Shown: piece after piece, positions 40,518 through 50,083 of the stretch
How positions within the stretch are numbered: the stretch's first letter is position 1
Layout of the letters: every line of letters starts with the position of its first letter
Assembly (NCBI RefSeq): GCF_009789575.1
Contig: NZ_CP046908.1
Location: 744,001-808,000 of the forward strand
Direction: 5' to 3'
Length of the DNA: 64,000 nt
Origin: Stappia indica
Lineage (GTDB): Bacteria > Pseudomonadota > Alphaproteobacteria > Rhizobiales > Stappiaceae
Notes under the pieces: model-generated
Seen by the model: only the letters and a program-made list of their open reading frames with translations
What the model was told of the DNA's origin: nothing
Database searches by the model: none
Made by a program: the position numbers and the translations under genes

Positions 40518-41194
40518 GCGCGCCGACGCCGGTGCTGCCGGCAACGCTCGACCAGATCCGCCAGCTGCACGAGACGGCCCCTGCCCGCCCCGGACGCCCG
40601 CTCGTCATCTGCGACGTCGACGAGGTGGTGCTGCTGTTCCTCGCCCATCTGGAGGAGCATATGGGCCGCTCGGGCCACCGCTTTCTCAGCCACGAGTACA
40701 AGCTCACCGGCAACATCGCCGATGCGGCCGGCACGCTGCTGGAGGCGACCGTGGTGCGGGCGCTGATCCAGGCCTTCTTCGACGAATGGGTCGAGCTGCA
40801 GAAGCCGGTGCCGGGCGCCGCCGATGCGCTGGCAAGCCTTGCCGGGGCCGCCGACGTGGTGTTCCTCACCAACCTGCCCGGCGACTGGAACCGCGAGGGG
40901 CGCATCCGCACGCTGACCAGCCACGGCATGGCCTATCCGCTGGTCACCAATTCCGGCCCCAAGGGCGGGGCCGTGGCGGCCCTTGCCGCCGGACGCAGCG
41001 CGCCGGTCGTCTTCATCGACGACAGCCCCTCCAACATCCGCTCGGTGCGCGACAGCCACGCAGGCAGCACCCTGGTGCATTTCATCGCCGACCAGCGCTT
41101 CTTCGCCGGGGCGGAGGATATCGAGGGAACCGGCCTGAAGACCCATGACTGGGGCACGGCGACCACGTATATTCGGCAGGTGATCGGCGGCTGA
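40514..41194 (+). CDS. HAD-superfamily hydrolase-like protein
   Basis: A 226-residue HAD-fold protein. Motif I is [14 protein letters not shown] (about residues 29-42), motif [13 protein letters not shown] and motif [16 protein letters not shown]. The helical cap insertion between I and II is about 60 residues. It probably acts as a phosphatase in the cytosol; the substrate is unknown. ATG 40514 overlaps the DUF3572 stop by four bases. Confidence 0.82.
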   Translation: MSAPTPVLPATLDQIRQLHETAPARPGRPLVICDVDEVVLLFLAHLEEHMGRSGHRFLSHEYKLTGNIADAAGTLLEATVVRALIQAFFDEWVELQKPVPGAADALASLAGAADVVFLTNLPGDWNREGRIRTLTSHGMAYPLVTNSGPKGGAVAALAAGRSAPVVFIDDSPSNIRSVRDSHAGSTLVHFIADQRFFAGAEDIEGTGLKTHDWGTATTYIRQVIGG

Positions 41195-41232
41195 GAGCCT
41201 ACCCCGCCGCCGAACGACCGGAGCCGCGGGAC

Positions 41233-42585
41233 ATGTCGGGCGCAGTGCCTGTTGGGGGACGTATAGCGGGCAGCGCCGGGGCAATCCGCGCCGGCACGGT
41301 CCTGTGCCGCGACTGCCTGACCCGGGCGCCGGCGGCGATGCGCGGCACGTCTCTGCGCTGCCGCGCCTGCGGCAGCCCGCGCGTGCTCTCCCATCCCGAG
41401 CTCGACAGCCTGTCGATTGCCCATATCGACTGCGATGCCTTCTACGCCTCGGTGGAAAAGCGCGACAACCCGGAGCTGATCGACCGGCCGCTGATCATCG
41501 GCGGCGGTACGCGCGGCGTCGTCTCGACCTGCTGCTACATCGCCCGCATCAACGGCGTGCGCTCGGCCATGCCGATGTTCAAGGCGCGCGAATTGTGCCC
41601 GGACGCGGTGGTGATCAAGCCCGACATGGCGAAATATGCCCGCGTCGGCCGCGACATTCGCGAGCGCATGCGCACGCTGACGCCGCTGGTCGAGCCGCTC
41701 TCCATCGACGAGGCGTTTCTCGACCTGACCGGCACCGAGCGGCTGCATCACGCGAGCCCGGCGGAAACACTCGCCCGCTTCGCCCGCTCCATCGAGGAGG
41801 AGGTCGGCGTCACCGTTTCCGTCGGGCTGGCGCCCAACAAGTTCCTGGCCAAGATCGCCTCCGATCTCGACAAGCCGCGCGGCTTTTCGGTGATCGGCGC
41901 GGCCGAGGCGGTGAGCTTCCTGGCGGAGCAGTCCATCGGGCTGATCTGGGGTGTCGGCAAGGTGTTCCAGCAAAAGCTCGCCGCCGACGGGCTGACCACC
42001 ATCGGCCAGTTGCAGAAGATGGAGGCGGTGGACCTTGCCCGGCGCTACGGCGCGATGGGCCTGAGGCTCGCCAGCCTTGCCCATGGCCGCGACGACCGGC
42101 CGGTCTCGGCGACACGCGAGACCAAGAGCGTGTCGAGCGAGACGACCTTCGACACCGACATTTCCGACGTTGCGCGGCTGCGCGCCATCCTGCGGCGGCT
42201 TTCGGAAGAAGTCTCGACGCGGCTGAAGGCGGCGGATCTTGCCGGGCGCACGGTGACGCTGAAGCTGAAGACGCCGGACTTTCGCATCATCACCCGCTCG
42301 CGCAGCCTCTCCGATCCGACGCAGCTCGCCGACCGGATCTTCCGCACCGGCGAGGACCTGCTGAAGGGAGCGGCGGAGGGAAAGCGCTTCCGCCTGATCG
42401 GCATCGGCGTGTCGGAACTGACGGACGGAACGCGGGCAGACCCCGAGGATCTGGTCGACCCGGTCGCCGGCCAGCGCGCCCGGGCCGAGCGGGCCATCGA
42501 CGCGCTGCGCTCGAAATTCGGCAAACAGGCGGTGGAGCTGGGCCTCACCAAGGCCGGCGATCCGCGCCGGCAGCGCGACCGCTAG
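41233..42585 (+). CDS. dinB: DNA polymerase IV (DinB) with N-terminal zinc-finger extension
   Basis: A 450-residue Y-family polymerase for translesion synthesis. The catalytic part starts [20 protein letters not shown] and has [32 protein letters not shown] and the C-terminal little-finger domain. It is preceded by ~55 extra residues with CRDCLTRAP...RCRACGSPR, a Cys4 zinc-ribbon-like motif frequent in Hyphomicrobiales DinB. Only ATG 41233 includes this extension. A LexA box is not evident immediately upstream. Confidence 0.94.
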   Translation: MSGAVPVGGRIAGSAGAIRAGTVLCRDCLTRAPAAMRGTSLRCRACGSPRVLSHPELDSLSIAHIDCDAFYASVEKRDNPELIDRPLIIGGGTRGVVSTCCYIARINGVRSAMPMFKARELCPDAVVIKPDMAKYARVGRDIRERMRTLTPLVEPLSIDEAFLDLTGTERLHHASPAETLARFARSIEEEVGVTVSVGLAPNKFLAKIASDLDKPRGFSVIGAAEAVSFLAEQSIGLIWGVGKVFQQKLAADGLTTIGQLQKMEAVDLARRYGAMGLRLASLAHGRDDRPVSATRETKSVSSETTFDTDISDVARLRAILRRLSEEVSTRLKAADLAGRTVTLKLKTPDFRIITRSRSLSDPTQLADRIFRTGEDLLKGAAEGKRFRLIGIGVSELTDGTRADPEDLVDPVAGQRARAERAIDALRSKFGKQAVELGLTKAGDPRRQRDR

Positions 42586-42597
42586 CGGCGAAAGGCC

Positions 42598-43326
42598 TTA
42601 CCGGGCCTCCTCGTCCGCAGCTTCCTTCTGGCGCAGCGCCTTCAGCCGGGAAATCAGCGTCCGCGCACCGAGCAGGATATGCGTCGTCAGGTGCTCGCGG
42701 GCAGCGGCAACGTCGCCCTTGCGGCACAGTTCCACCAGCATCCGGTGCTCGCGGCTCATCCGCTCGCGCCCGCCGGTCAACCGGATCGGCAGGGGAAAGT
42801 GCCGGTAGGCATTGCGGTAGAGCTTGTGCACCAGCTCCAGCGTGCGCGGCCGGTTCGCCGGCGCGTAGAGCGCCGCGTGAAAGCGCCAGTTGAGATCGGA
42901 CCAGGTCTCGTCGCGCGGATCGCTCTCCATCTCCGCCACCAGCGCTTCGGCGCGCGCATAGTCCCGCTCGCCGAGGATCGGGATGGCCTGCTCCAGCAGC
43001 CAGCCCTCCAGCTGGGCGCGGATCTCGTAGGTCTCCTCCAGATCGTCGACCGAAAGCCCCGAGACCACCGCCCCCTTGTTGGTGACCAGGGTCACCAGGC
43101 CTTCGGCCTCCAGCTGGTGCAGCGCCTCGCGCACCGGCACGCGGCTGACGCCCAGCTCGCTCGCCAGCTTCTCCTGCCGCAGCTGCGCCCCCTCCGGCAG
43201 GTCGCCGCTCAGGATGCGCTCGCGCAGCCGGTCGACCACCTGGGCGCTCGTCGTCTTGCGGCGCCCGGTCGGAGCCTCGCCCGATGCGGGCCCCGCTACG
43301 GTCCCTGATGCTGCACTCGATGTCAT
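42598..43326 (-). CDS. GntR family regulator (FCD type)
   Basis: A 242-residue FadR/VanR-like GntR regulator. The winged HTH is at about residues 25-90 (LRERILSGDLPEGAQLRQEK, SRVPVREALHQLEAEGLVTL). The helical FCD effector domain has the metal/ligand residues in LNWRFHAALY and MSREHRMLVELCRKGDVAAA. ATG 43326 (MTSSAASG) was chosen; the frame extends upstream without similarity. It is divergent from the asparaginase-like gene, and paired ATTGnATCCA boxes lie in the shared intergenic region. It likely represses that gene or its operon. Confidence 0.88.
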   Translation of the reverse strand: MTSSAASGTVAGPASGEAPTGRRKTTSAQVVDRLRERILSGDLPEGAQLRQEKLASELGVSRVPVREALHQLEAEGLVTLVTNKGAVVSGLSVDDLEETYEIRAQLEGWLLEQAIPILGERDYARAEALVAEMESDPRDETWSDLNWRFHAALYAPANRPRTLELVHKLYRNAYRHFPLPIRLTGGRERMSREHRMLVELCRKGDVAAAREHLTTHILLGARTLISRLKALRQKEAADEEAR

Positions 43327-43415
43327 CGGCAGAACGCGCCTTTGTTGCGGTGTCGGTCGGGCAAGGCATAGCCCGTTGCCCGCCGCGATGATAGCAGCCT
43401 TTACGGCTCGAAAAA

Positions 43416-43537
43416 ATTGAATCCAATTTCTAAAATTATCTGCCATAATGACGCTCTCGCATCTGACAGGAATCGGAAATTTCGTAGAAAAACCGCGGAA
43501 ATTTGCGCTGATTTCCTCGAAATAAACTGGATACAAT
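43416..43537. promoter_or_regulatory. Paired inverted boxes between gntR and asparaginase gene
   Basis: ATTGAATCCAATTT (43416-43429) and AAACTGGATACAAT (43524-43537, reverse complement ATTGTATCCAGTTT) differ at only two positions and face each other. TTGTATCCA-like sites are typical of FadR/VanR-type GntR proteins. One copy is near each of the two divergent starts, in an AT-rich intergenic region. Confidence 0.55.
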
Positions 43538-43575
43538 ATGAGAGAAGCAAACGCTAAAACACAGGCCAAGCCGGC

Positions 43576-44556
43576 ATGATCGTCGTCTCCAACAACGAAG
43601 GAGGCTGCGGAATTCCGACGACGGCGCAGCTGCTGGCCGAGGGCCGCTCCGCGCTCGACGCGCTCGAGGCGGGCCTGCGCCTGGTCGAGGCGGACGAGAG
43701 CGTGCGCACCGTCGGCCGCGGCGGCTGGCCCAACCTGCTGGGCACGGTCGAGCTGGACGCCTCGGTCATGGACGGGACGACGTTCCGCACCGGCGCGGTC
43801 GGCGCCCTCACCGGCTTCCTGCACCCGGTCTCCATCGCCCGCCAGGTGATGGAGCAGCTGCCGCACGAGTTCCTTGTCGGCGAAGGCGCCATGCGCTTTG
43901 CCCGCGAGATCGGCGCGGAGGCCGGGGAGCTCTTGATGCCGCACGCGGAAAACGCCTGGAACCGCTGGTTCGCCACCGAGGTCGGCGAGGCGGAGCGGCG
44001 GGACTGGCCGAACGTGCCCATGCGCGAGCTGTGCAAGCAGGCGATCGACCCGGAGCTCGGCCGCGACACGACGGTGTTTCTCGGCCAGGACCGCAACCGC
44101 GACATCGCCGCGGCGACCAGCACCTCAGGCTGGGGCTGGAAGTATCCGGGGCGCCTCGGCGACAGCCCGGTGATCGGCGCCGGCTCCTACGCGGACAGCC
44201 GCCATGGCGCCTGCGCCTGCACCGGCGTCGGCGAGATGACCATCCGCTGCGGCACCGCCCGCGCGGTGGTGCTCTACATGAAGATGGGCATGACCGTCGG
44301 AGAGGCGGTGGATGCCGCCGTCGACGACATGCGCGCCCTCAAGGGCGGGCTGATCGGCCGCGTCACCATCCACGCCATCGACGCGCAAGGACATCACAAG
44401 GTCGTCGCGGTCAACGGACTTCCCGAAAACCACTACTGGATCTGGCGCGAAGGCGACGCCGCCCCGCGCGCCGAACCGGCGGAAATCATCCCCATCAGCG
44501 ACGACCCCACCCCGAGGCCAACGGCGCATGGCCGCTACGAGGTCATGGACCTGTAG
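43576..44556 (+). CDS. Glycosylasparaginase-like N-terminal nucleophile hydrolase
   Basis: A 326-residue Ntn-hydrolase of the N4-(beta-N-acetylglucosaminyl)-L-asparaginase / isoaspartyl-peptidase family, made as a precursor that cleaves itself before a Thr. The conserved STSGWGWKYPGRLGDSPVIG (about residues 180-199) and GAGSYAD form the substrate pocket. The nucleophile should be the Thr in RDTTVFLGQD, where relatives have HDTVG-x-V. The long N-terminal half (SVRTVGRGGWPNLLGTVELD) is normal for the family. No signal peptide. Its place next to an amino-acid-binding protein suggests a role in scavenging asparagine-linked compounds. Confidence 0.85.
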   Translation: MIVVSNNEGGCGIPTTAQLLAEGRSALDALEAGLRLVEADESVRTVGRGGWPNLLGTVELDASVMDGTTFRTGAVGALTGFLHPVSIARQVMEQLPHEFLVGEGAMRFAREIGAEAGELLMPHAENAWNRWFATEVGEAERRDWPNVPMRELCKQAIDPELGRDTTVFLGQDRNRDIAAATSTSGWGWKYPGRLGDSPVIGAGSYADSRHGACACTGVGEMTIRCGTARAVVLYMKMGMTVGEAVDAAVDDMRALKGGLIGRVTIHAIDAQGHHKVVAVNGLPENHYWIWREGDAAPRAEPAEIIPISDDPTPRPTAHGRYEVMDL

Positions 44557-44633
44557 CGCTTGCCGCCAGCGGAAGGGCGCGGGAAAGGCCCGCTCCCTCG
44601 AACTGACAACAAGACCCAACCGGAGAACATGGA

Positions 44634-45662
44634 ATGGCATCAACAGGCATCAAGCTGGCCATGGCCGCAGTGGCGGGAACGCTGCTGCTCGGCAATGCGG
44701 CGCTGGCGAAGGGCACGCTCGACATCGTCAAGGAGCGCGGACGGCTGGTCTGCGGAACCAGCACCGGCATCGCCGGGTTCAGCATGGCCGACGACAAGGG
44801 CGAGTGGACCGGCCTCGACGTCGACGTCTGCCGGGCGCTGGCGGCGGCGATCTTCGACGATCCGCAGAAGGCGGACTTCGTGCCGCTGTCGAGCAAGGAC
44901 CGCCTCGTGGCGCTGCAGACCGGCGAGATCGACGTGCTGCCGCGCACCACGACCTGGACGCTCGGCCGGGACTCCGGCATCGGCCTCGACTTCACCGCCG
45001 TCAACTACTACGACGGCCAGGGCTTCCAGGTGCGCCGCGACCTCGGCGTGGAATCGATCCGCGAGCTGAACGGCGCCTCGATCTGCACCGTGCAGGGCAC
45101 CACCAACGAGCTGAACCTTGCCGACTATTTCCGTGTCAACAACATGGACTACCAGCTCGTCACCTTCCAGAGCATCGACGACACGGTGAAGGCCTATGAG
45201 AGCAAGCGCTGCGACGCGCTGACGACCGACATGTCGCAGCTCGTCTCCTACCGCCTGAAGATGGCCGAACCGGACGCGCACATGCTGCTGCCCGGCGTCA
45301 TCTCCAAGGAGCCGCTCGGCCCCTATGTCCGCCAGGGCGACGACGAGTGGTTCGATATCGTCCGCTGGACGGTCTTCGCGATGGTCAATGCCGAGGAGCT
45401 CGGCGTCACCAAGGCGAATGTCGAAGAGCTTGTCGCCACCAGCGACAACCCGGAGATCCGCCGCCTGCTCGGCCTCGACGGCGAGTTCGGCAAGTCCCTT
45501 GGCCTGACCAACGACTGGGTCGCACGGATCGTCCGCCATGTCGGCAATTACGGAGAGTCCTTCGACCGGAACCTGGGCACCGGCAGCCCGATGCAGCTGC
45601 CGCGCGGCGTCAACGCGCTGTGGTCGCAGGGCGGCATCCAGTTCGCGCCCCCGATCCGCTGA
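44634..45662 (+). CDS. Amino-acid ABC transporter substrate-binding protein
   Basis: A 342-residue periplasmic binding protein of the AapJ/BztA (general L-amino acid) group. A Sec signal peptide ends at about residue 25 (GNAALAKG). Conserved parts are RGRLVCGTSTGIAGFSMADD, VDVCRALAAAIF and the C-terminal VRHVGNYGESFDRNLG. No permease or ATPase gene is present, so it is an orphan that must use a transporter coded elsewhere. It follows the asparaginase-like gene by 77 bp and is likely under the same GntR control. Confidence 0.9.
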   Translation: MASTGIKLAMAAVAGTLLLGNAALAKGTLDIVKERGRLVCGTSTGIAGFSMADDKGEWTGLDVDVCRALAAAIFDDPQKADFVPLSSKDRLVALQTGEIDVLPRTTTWTLGRDSGIGLDFTAVNYYDGQGFQVRRDLGVESIRELNGASICTVQGTTNELNLADYFRVNNMDYQLVTFQSIDDTVKAYESKRCDALTTDMSQLVSYRLKMAEPDAHMLLPGVISKEPLGPYVRQGDDEWFDIVRWTVFAMVNAEELGVTKANVEELVATSDNPEIRRLLGLDGEFGKSLGLTNDWVARIVRHVGNYGESFDRNLGTGSPMQLPRGVNALWSQGGIQFAPPIR

Positions 45663-45690
45663 TCGACCGCTGATCTACCCCTGAAAACCA

Positions 45691-45718
45691 GGTGCGGGCG
45701 GGTTCGCCTGCCCGCACC
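45691..45718. terminator. Hairpin between convergent SBP and EipB-like genes
   Basis: GGTGCGGGC (45691-45699) pairs with GCCCGCACC (45710-45718). It lies between the plus-strand stop at 45662 and the minus-strand stop at 45728, so it may end both transcripts. It lacks a T-run. Confidence 0.5.
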
Positions 45719-45727
45719 CCCGAAGAC

Positions 45728-46582
45728 CTACCGGTCGCACTCGCCGGCCTGCATCCGCGTCATCTCGACGAGGTTTCCGCGCAGCTCGAAGTCGCCGTAG
45801 TCCAGCACCAGCCGCCGGCTGACGCCGTTGTCGTAGAGCAGGAAGCTGAGCTGGTAGATCGGCGTGCGCTCGCCGCCATCGCCCTTGCTCTCGTCGAAAT
45901 AGGAAATCGTCACCGGCCAGTGGGCGCTCGCGCCGATCTCGCCGACGGCGGCCGCGTCGTCGCGCCCGACATCGCCTGCGCCCTCGCGCCGCGGACCGAT
46001 CACCGCCGTGGTCTCGTAGACCTTCTCGCCGGTCTCCGAACCGTCGAAGAGATCGGCGACGAAGATCGTCTTCCCCTCCTGCGCCTGTCCCAGCATGGTG
46101 ACCAGGTGCTCGGTCGGGAACAGGACCTTGCGCTTCAGCGCGACCTGGTTGTCCTTCGGCTTCTTCACGTCGATGTCGATGCCGCCGTCCACACGCTCGG
46201 CCCGCCCCTGCGTCTCCTCGCTGAGCTGCTGGTTGACGAAGGTCTTGGAGACGAACTGGAAGCTCTTTCCGGCCGGCTCCTCGAAGGAGCTGTTCTGCAG
46301 GTCGGTGACGCGGCTGTTGCCGCCCTCGTCGGCAACCTGCGTGACGAAACGGAACGCGACGCTGTAGCCCTCGCAGGCATTGCCCGTGAACTCGTAGACC
46401 ATGCGCCCGCGCACGGCCGTCATGCCGGTCGCTTCGGCGCTGTCCGTCAGTCCGAGATCGTAGACGGCGCGATGCGGCTGCAGCTGAACGCCGGCAAGGG
46501 CCGCCCCGGGTGCGCCGGCAATCGCCAGGAGGACGCCGAGCCCGGCCATGGCGAGCGGGCGCGTCCAGTGGGTGTGACACAT
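45728..46582 (-). CDS. eipB: EipB-like periplasmic envelope protein (DUF1849)
   Basis: A 284-residue exported protein with a signal peptide to about residue 30 (PGAALAG). The DUF1849 family includes EipB of Brucella, a beta-spiral periplasmic protein needed for envelope integrity. Landmarks are HRAVYDLGLTDS near the mature N-terminus and the terminal MQAGECDR. Cys 70 and Cys 282 match the conserved disulfide pair reported for EipB. ATG 46582 was chosen because it gives the signal peptide; the frame is open further upstream. Confidence 0.88.
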   Translation of the reverse strand: MCHTHWTRPLAMAGLGVLLAIAGAPGAALAGVQLQPHRAVYDLGLTDSAEATGMTAVRGRMVYEFTGNACEGYSVAFRFVTQVADEGGNSRVTDLQNSSFEEPAGKSFQFVSKTFVNQQLSEETQGRAERVDGGIDIDVKKPKDNQVALKRKVLFPTEHLVTMLGQAQEGKTIFVADLFDGSETGEKVYETTAVIGPRREGAGDVGRDDAAAVGEIGASAHWPVTISYFDESKGDGGERTPIYQLSFLLYDNGVSRRLVLDYGDFELRGNLVEMTRMQAGECDR

Positions 46583-46777
46583 GAAGCTTGTCTCCTTGGA
46601 GCAATCCGAGGTCCTACTCTTGCCCATCCGGCGCGCGCCGACCAGACCCATTCGTCCCGCGTGCGCGACAGCCGCGCCGATCATCCACCCGTTTCTCCCG
46701 CACCGGCCCGGCAGGCGGCTTGATGCCTCCCCGGATTTGGGCCAATGTCGCCGCCGACAATCCAAAGGAGGACTGCA

Positions 46778-47242
46778 ATGCCGGGTCAGATCGAGGCGCG
46801 TATCGCCGAACTGGGCGTCACCCTTCCGCAGGCGGCGGCGCCGGCGGCCAACTACGTGCCCTTCGTGCGCACGGGCAACCAGCTGTTCATCTCCGGCCAG
46901 ATCCCGATGGGTCCGGACGGCATCCAGTTCCAGGGCAAGCTCGGCGCCGGCACCTCGATCGAGGACGGCCAGGCCGCCGCACGCCTTTGCGCCATCAACC
47001 TGCTGGCCCAGGCCAAGGCCGCGCTCGGCGACCTCGACAAGGTCGTGCGCCTCGTCAAGATCGTCGGCTTCGTCAACTCCGCTCCCGACTTCGGCGACCA
47101 GCCGAAGGTGATGAACGGCGCTTCCGACTTCCTCGTCGAGGCGCTCGGCGACCGCGGCCGCCATGCCCGTTCGGCCGTCGGCGTTGCCGGCCTGCCCTTC
47201 GGCGTCGCCGTCGAGGTCGAGGCGGTGTTCGAGGTCGAGTAA
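46778..47242 (+). CDS. RidA family protein
   Basis: A 154-residue RidA/YjgF-like protein; this group deaminates reactive enamines and imines or acts on related metabolites. Family motifs are LFISGQIPM and the later RSAVGVAGLPFGVAVEVEAV, where RidA normally keeps an Arg (here in GRHARSAVG) for carboxylate binding. It belongs to the longer alphaproteobacterial branch, not canonical RidA. ATG 46778 follows AAAGGAGGA. A GDPD gene follows after 27 bp, probably in one operon. Confidence 0.9.
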   Translation: MPGQIEARIAELGVTLPQAAAPAANYVPFVRTGNQLFISGQIPMGPDGIQFQGKLGAGTSIEDGQAAARLCAINLLAQAKAALGDLDKVVRLVKIVGFVNSAPDFGDQPKVMNGASDFLVEALGDRGRHARSAVGVAGLPFGVAVEVEAVFEVE

Positions 47243-47269
47243 GACGGCACAGGGACGGCGGACACCACG

Positions 47270-48040
47270 ATGCGTGACATTTCCTGGCTGACCAGCCGTC
47301 CCATCGCCCATCGCGGCTATCACGACAAGTCGCGCGGCTGCCTCGAGAACAGCGCGAGCGCCGTTCAGGCAGCCATCGACAAGGGCTTCGCCATCGAGGT
47401 CGACCTGCAGCAGAGCGCCGACGACGTGCCCATCGTCTTCCATGACGACACGCTGGACCGGCTGACCTTCGAAAGCGGGCCGGTGCGCCAGCGCAGCGCC
47501 GCGGAACTCACCCGCATCGCCTTGCGCGGCACGCAAGACCGGCTATGGACGCTGGACGACCTGCTCGCCCAGACGGACGGCAAGGCCGGTCTTTGCATCG
47601 AGATCAAGTCGCGCTTCGGCCGCACGCCGGAGCGCGACTTCATCGCCTCCATCGCCGCGAGCCTTGCCCGCTATACCGGCCCGGTCGCGGTGAAGTCCTT
47701 CGACCCGGAAATGCTCGCCCTCATGCGCGAGGCCGCCCCCGACATTCCGCGCGGCGCGCTCGGCGACGGCGCCCGCGACCTGAAGGAATGGGGCCGCGCC
47801 AGCCGCGTCGATCGCTTCGCCCTGCGCCACTTTCTGCACAGCGTCCGCACCCGGCCGAGCTTCGTCTCCTACTGGGTGAAGGACCTGCCGGCGCTCGCCC
47901 CGACGGTCCTTCGCAAGGCCTTCGGCCTGCCGCTGATCGCCTGGACGGTGCGCACGCCGGAGGACCTTACCCGCGCCCGCGCCTTCGCCGACCAGATCGT
48001 CTTCGAAGGCTTCGATCCGGACGCAGCCCCCTCCTCCTGA
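47270..48040 (+). CDS. Glycerophosphodiester phosphodiesterase
   Basis: A 256-residue GDPD that splits glycerophosphodiesters into glycerol-3-phosphate and an alcohol. The catalytic motifs are PIAHRGYHD (HR pair), ENSASAVQAAIDKGFAIEVD and VPIVFHDDTLDRLT. No signal peptide, so it is cytosolic, as for UgpQ-like enzymes. It is coded right behind the RidA gene. Confidence 0.93.
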   Translation: MRDISWLTSRPIAHRGYHDKSRGCLENSASAVQAAIDKGFAIEVDLQQSADDVPIVFHDDTLDRLTFESGPVRQRSAAELTRIALRGTQDRLWTLDDLLAQTDGKAGLCIEIKSRFGRTPERDFIASIAASLARYTGPVAVKSFDPEMLALMREAAPDIPRGALGDGARDLKEWGRASRVDRFALRHFLHSVRTRPSFVSYWVKDLPALAPTVLRKAFGLPLIAWTVRTPEDLTRARAFADQIVFEGFDPDAAPSS

Positions 48041-48163
48041 CGCGATGCCTGACACGCCGCCTTTGCAGCACGCGTGCGGCGCACTAGATGTGAGGAACGA
48101 GTTCCCCATCCGGCCGGCAGCGCTTCTCCTTGCGCGGGCCGCAAGCGTTGAAGGCCTGCCCGA

Positions 48164-49423
48164 GTGACCGCAAGCGACGAAGACACCCGCGCGTTCCGCC
48201 TCAAGGCGATCGGCGGGCTCTCCGACTTTCCGCGCGAGGAGTGGGACGCGCTGGCCAATCCCGGCTGGCGGCTGGATCCGGGCGGCAAGCTGTCGCCCGC
48301 TCCGTTTGAATCGAAATCTGCAGGCGTTGAATCACTTTCTCCGCCAACCGCCTTCAACCCCTTCATATCTCACGACTTCCTGTCGATCCTGGAAGAAGCG
48401 GGCTGCGTCGGACGCCGGGCCGGATGGCTGCCGCAGCATCTGATTCTGGAGGATCCGGACGGGCGCGCCGTTGCCGCCCTGCCCTGCTATCTCAAGTCCC
48501 ACTCGATGGGCGAGTACGTCTTCGACCACGCCTGGGCCGATGCCTATGAGCGCGCCGGCGGCAGCTACTATCCCAAGCTTCAATGCTCGGTGCCGTTCAC
48601 CCCGGCGACCGGGAGGCGCTTCCTGACCGGGCCGGATATCGACCGCCAGGCTGCCATCGCCGCGCTGTCGCAGGGGCTCCAGGACCTTTGCGCACTGCGC
48701 GAGGCCTCCTCCGCCCACATCACCTTCATGGAAGAGGACGAGTGGCAGGCGGCAGGCGAGCACGGCTACCTGCTGCGCACCGACCAGCAGTTCCACTGGG
48801 AGAACCACGGCTATGCCGATTTCGAGGGCTTTCTCGGCGACCTCGCCTCGCGCAAGCGCAAGCAGATCCGCAAGGAGCGGCGCGAGGCACTGGCGGCCGG
48901 CATCGAGATCGAGCGGCTGACGGGCAGCGACCTCAACGAACGCCACTGGGACGCCTTCCACGACTTCTATGAGGACACCGGCGCGCGCAAGTGGGGACGC
49001 CCCTATCTCAACCGCCGCTTCTTCTCGCTGCTCGGCGAGAGGCTGGGCGAGCGGGTGCTGCTGGTGATGGCCCGGCGCGAGGGACGCTACATCGCCGGCG
49101 CGCTGAACCTCGTCGGCTCGCATGCGCTGTTCGGGCGCAACTGGGGCTGCATCGAGGAGCACCCGTTCCTGCATTTCGAGGTCTGCTACTACCAGGCCAT
49201 CGACCATGCCATCGAGCACGGCCTGCCCCGCGTGGAGGCCGGCGCACAAGGAGCCCACAAGCTCGCGCGCGGCTATCTGCCGAGCCTGACGCGCTCTGCC
49301 CACCACATCGCCCACCCCGGACTGCGGGACGCGGTCGCCGACTATCTGGAGCGCGAGCGCCGGGCGGTGGAGCAGGAAGGCGCCTATATCCGCGACGAGC
49401 ATTCGCCCTTCAGGAAAGCCTGA
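48164..49423 (+). CDS. DUF482-type GNAT / FemAB-like acyltransferase
   Basis: A 419-residue protein of the DUF482 (peptidoglycan-biosynthesis-like, double GNAT) family. Typical segments are NPFISHDFLSILEEAGCVGR, YVFDHAWADAYERAGGSYYP, LASRKRKQIRKERREA and FEVCYYQAIDHAIEHGLPRV, the last with the EAGAQGAHKLARGY loop. The fold transfers an acyl or aminoacyl group; the substrate is unknown. GTG 48164 was taken as start; the frame is closed just upstream. Two GANTC methylation sites lie in its 5' part (48308, 48329). Confidence 0.85.
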   Translation: MTASDEDTRAFRLKAIGGLSDFPREEWDALANPGWRLDPGGKLSPAPFESKSAGVESLSPPTAFNPFISHDFLSILEEAGCVGRRAGWLPQHLILEDPDGRAVAALPCYLKSHSMGEYVFDHAWADAYERAGGSYYPKLQCSVPFTPATGRRFLTGPDIDRQAAIAALSQGLQDLCALREASSAHITFMEEDEWQAAGEHGYLLRTDQQFHWENHGYADFEGFLGDLASRKRKQIRKERREALAAGIEIERLTGSDLNERHWDAFHDFYEDTGARKWGRPYLNRRFFSLLGERLGERVLLVMARREGRYIAGALNLVGSHALFGRNWGCIEEHPFLHFEVCYYQAIDHAIEHGLPRVEAGAQGAHKLARGYLPSLTRSAHHIAHPGLRDAVADYLERERRAVEQEGAYIRDEHSPFRKA

Positions 49424-49439
49424 AGACCTCCCGCCATCC

Positions 49440-49555
49440 GATTCTTTCGACTCGTCTTTTCGCCCTCGTTGAATCGGGACGCGAGGCGGCCCGGACTGCC
49501 CCCGGGCCGCACCCCGAGCCACCGTTGAATCGTTTTCTCAGCTTGAATCTGATTC
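49440..49555. promoter_or_regulatory. Cluster of six GANTC (CcrM) sites before the HIT gene
   Basis: GANTC occurs at 49440, 49449, 49471, 49527, 49545 and 49551, six in 116 bp, in the gap between the DUF482 and HIT genes. CcrM methylates GANTC in alphaproteobacteria and many such sites tune cell-cycle-dependent promoters. The clustering is seen directly; a regulatory effect is inference. Confidence 0.6.
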
Positions 49556-49632
49556 TGAACTTGAACGCAGGCGGCGGCTGTGCTGCCAAGAAGGCAACGC
49601 GTTCGCCCGCCAGGGCCCTACCGGAGACCACC

Positions 49633-50067
49633 ATGCCGATCGAAGCTGCTGCCTATGACGACCAGAATGTCTTCGCCAAGATCCTGCGCGGCGAGCTGCC
49701 CGCCCAGAAAGTGTACGAGGACGACAAGACCCTCGTCATCATGGACATCATGCCGCGCGGCGACGGCCATGTGCTGGTGATCCCGAAGACCCCCTCGCGC
49801 AACATCCTCGACATTGCCGAGGACGATCTCAACGCGGTGATGAAGACCGTGCAGAAGATGGCGCATGCGGTGGTGCGCGCCTTCGACGCCGACGGCACCA
49901 CCATCCAGCAGTTCTCCGAAAGCGCGGGCGGACAGGTGGTGTTCCACACCCATGTCCATGTCATCCCGCGCTTTGCCGGCGTCGCGATGCGCCCGCATAC
50001 CGGCGAGATGGCCGACCAGGCGGTGCTGGCGGCCAATGCCGACAAGATCCGCGCTGCCCTCGCCTGA
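49633..50067 (+). CDS. HIT family hydrolase
   Basis: A 144-residue histidine-triad protein, which cleaves nucleoside phosphoramidates or adenylylated compounds. The fold starts NVFAKILRGELPAQKVYED; the active-site HxHxHxx is in VVFHTHVHVIPRF (about residues 98-110). ATG 49633 is preceded by CCGGAGACC. The length is typical of HinT-like proteins. Confidence 0.94.
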   Translation: MPIEAAAYDDQNVFAKILRGELPAQKVYEDDKTLVIMDIMPRGDGHVLVIPKTPSRNILDIAEDDLNAVMKTVQKMAHAVVRAFDADGTTIQQFSESAGGQVVFHTHVHVIPRFAGVAMRPHTGEMADQAVLAANADKIRAALA

Positions 50068-50083
50068 GCGAAGGCGCGGAACC

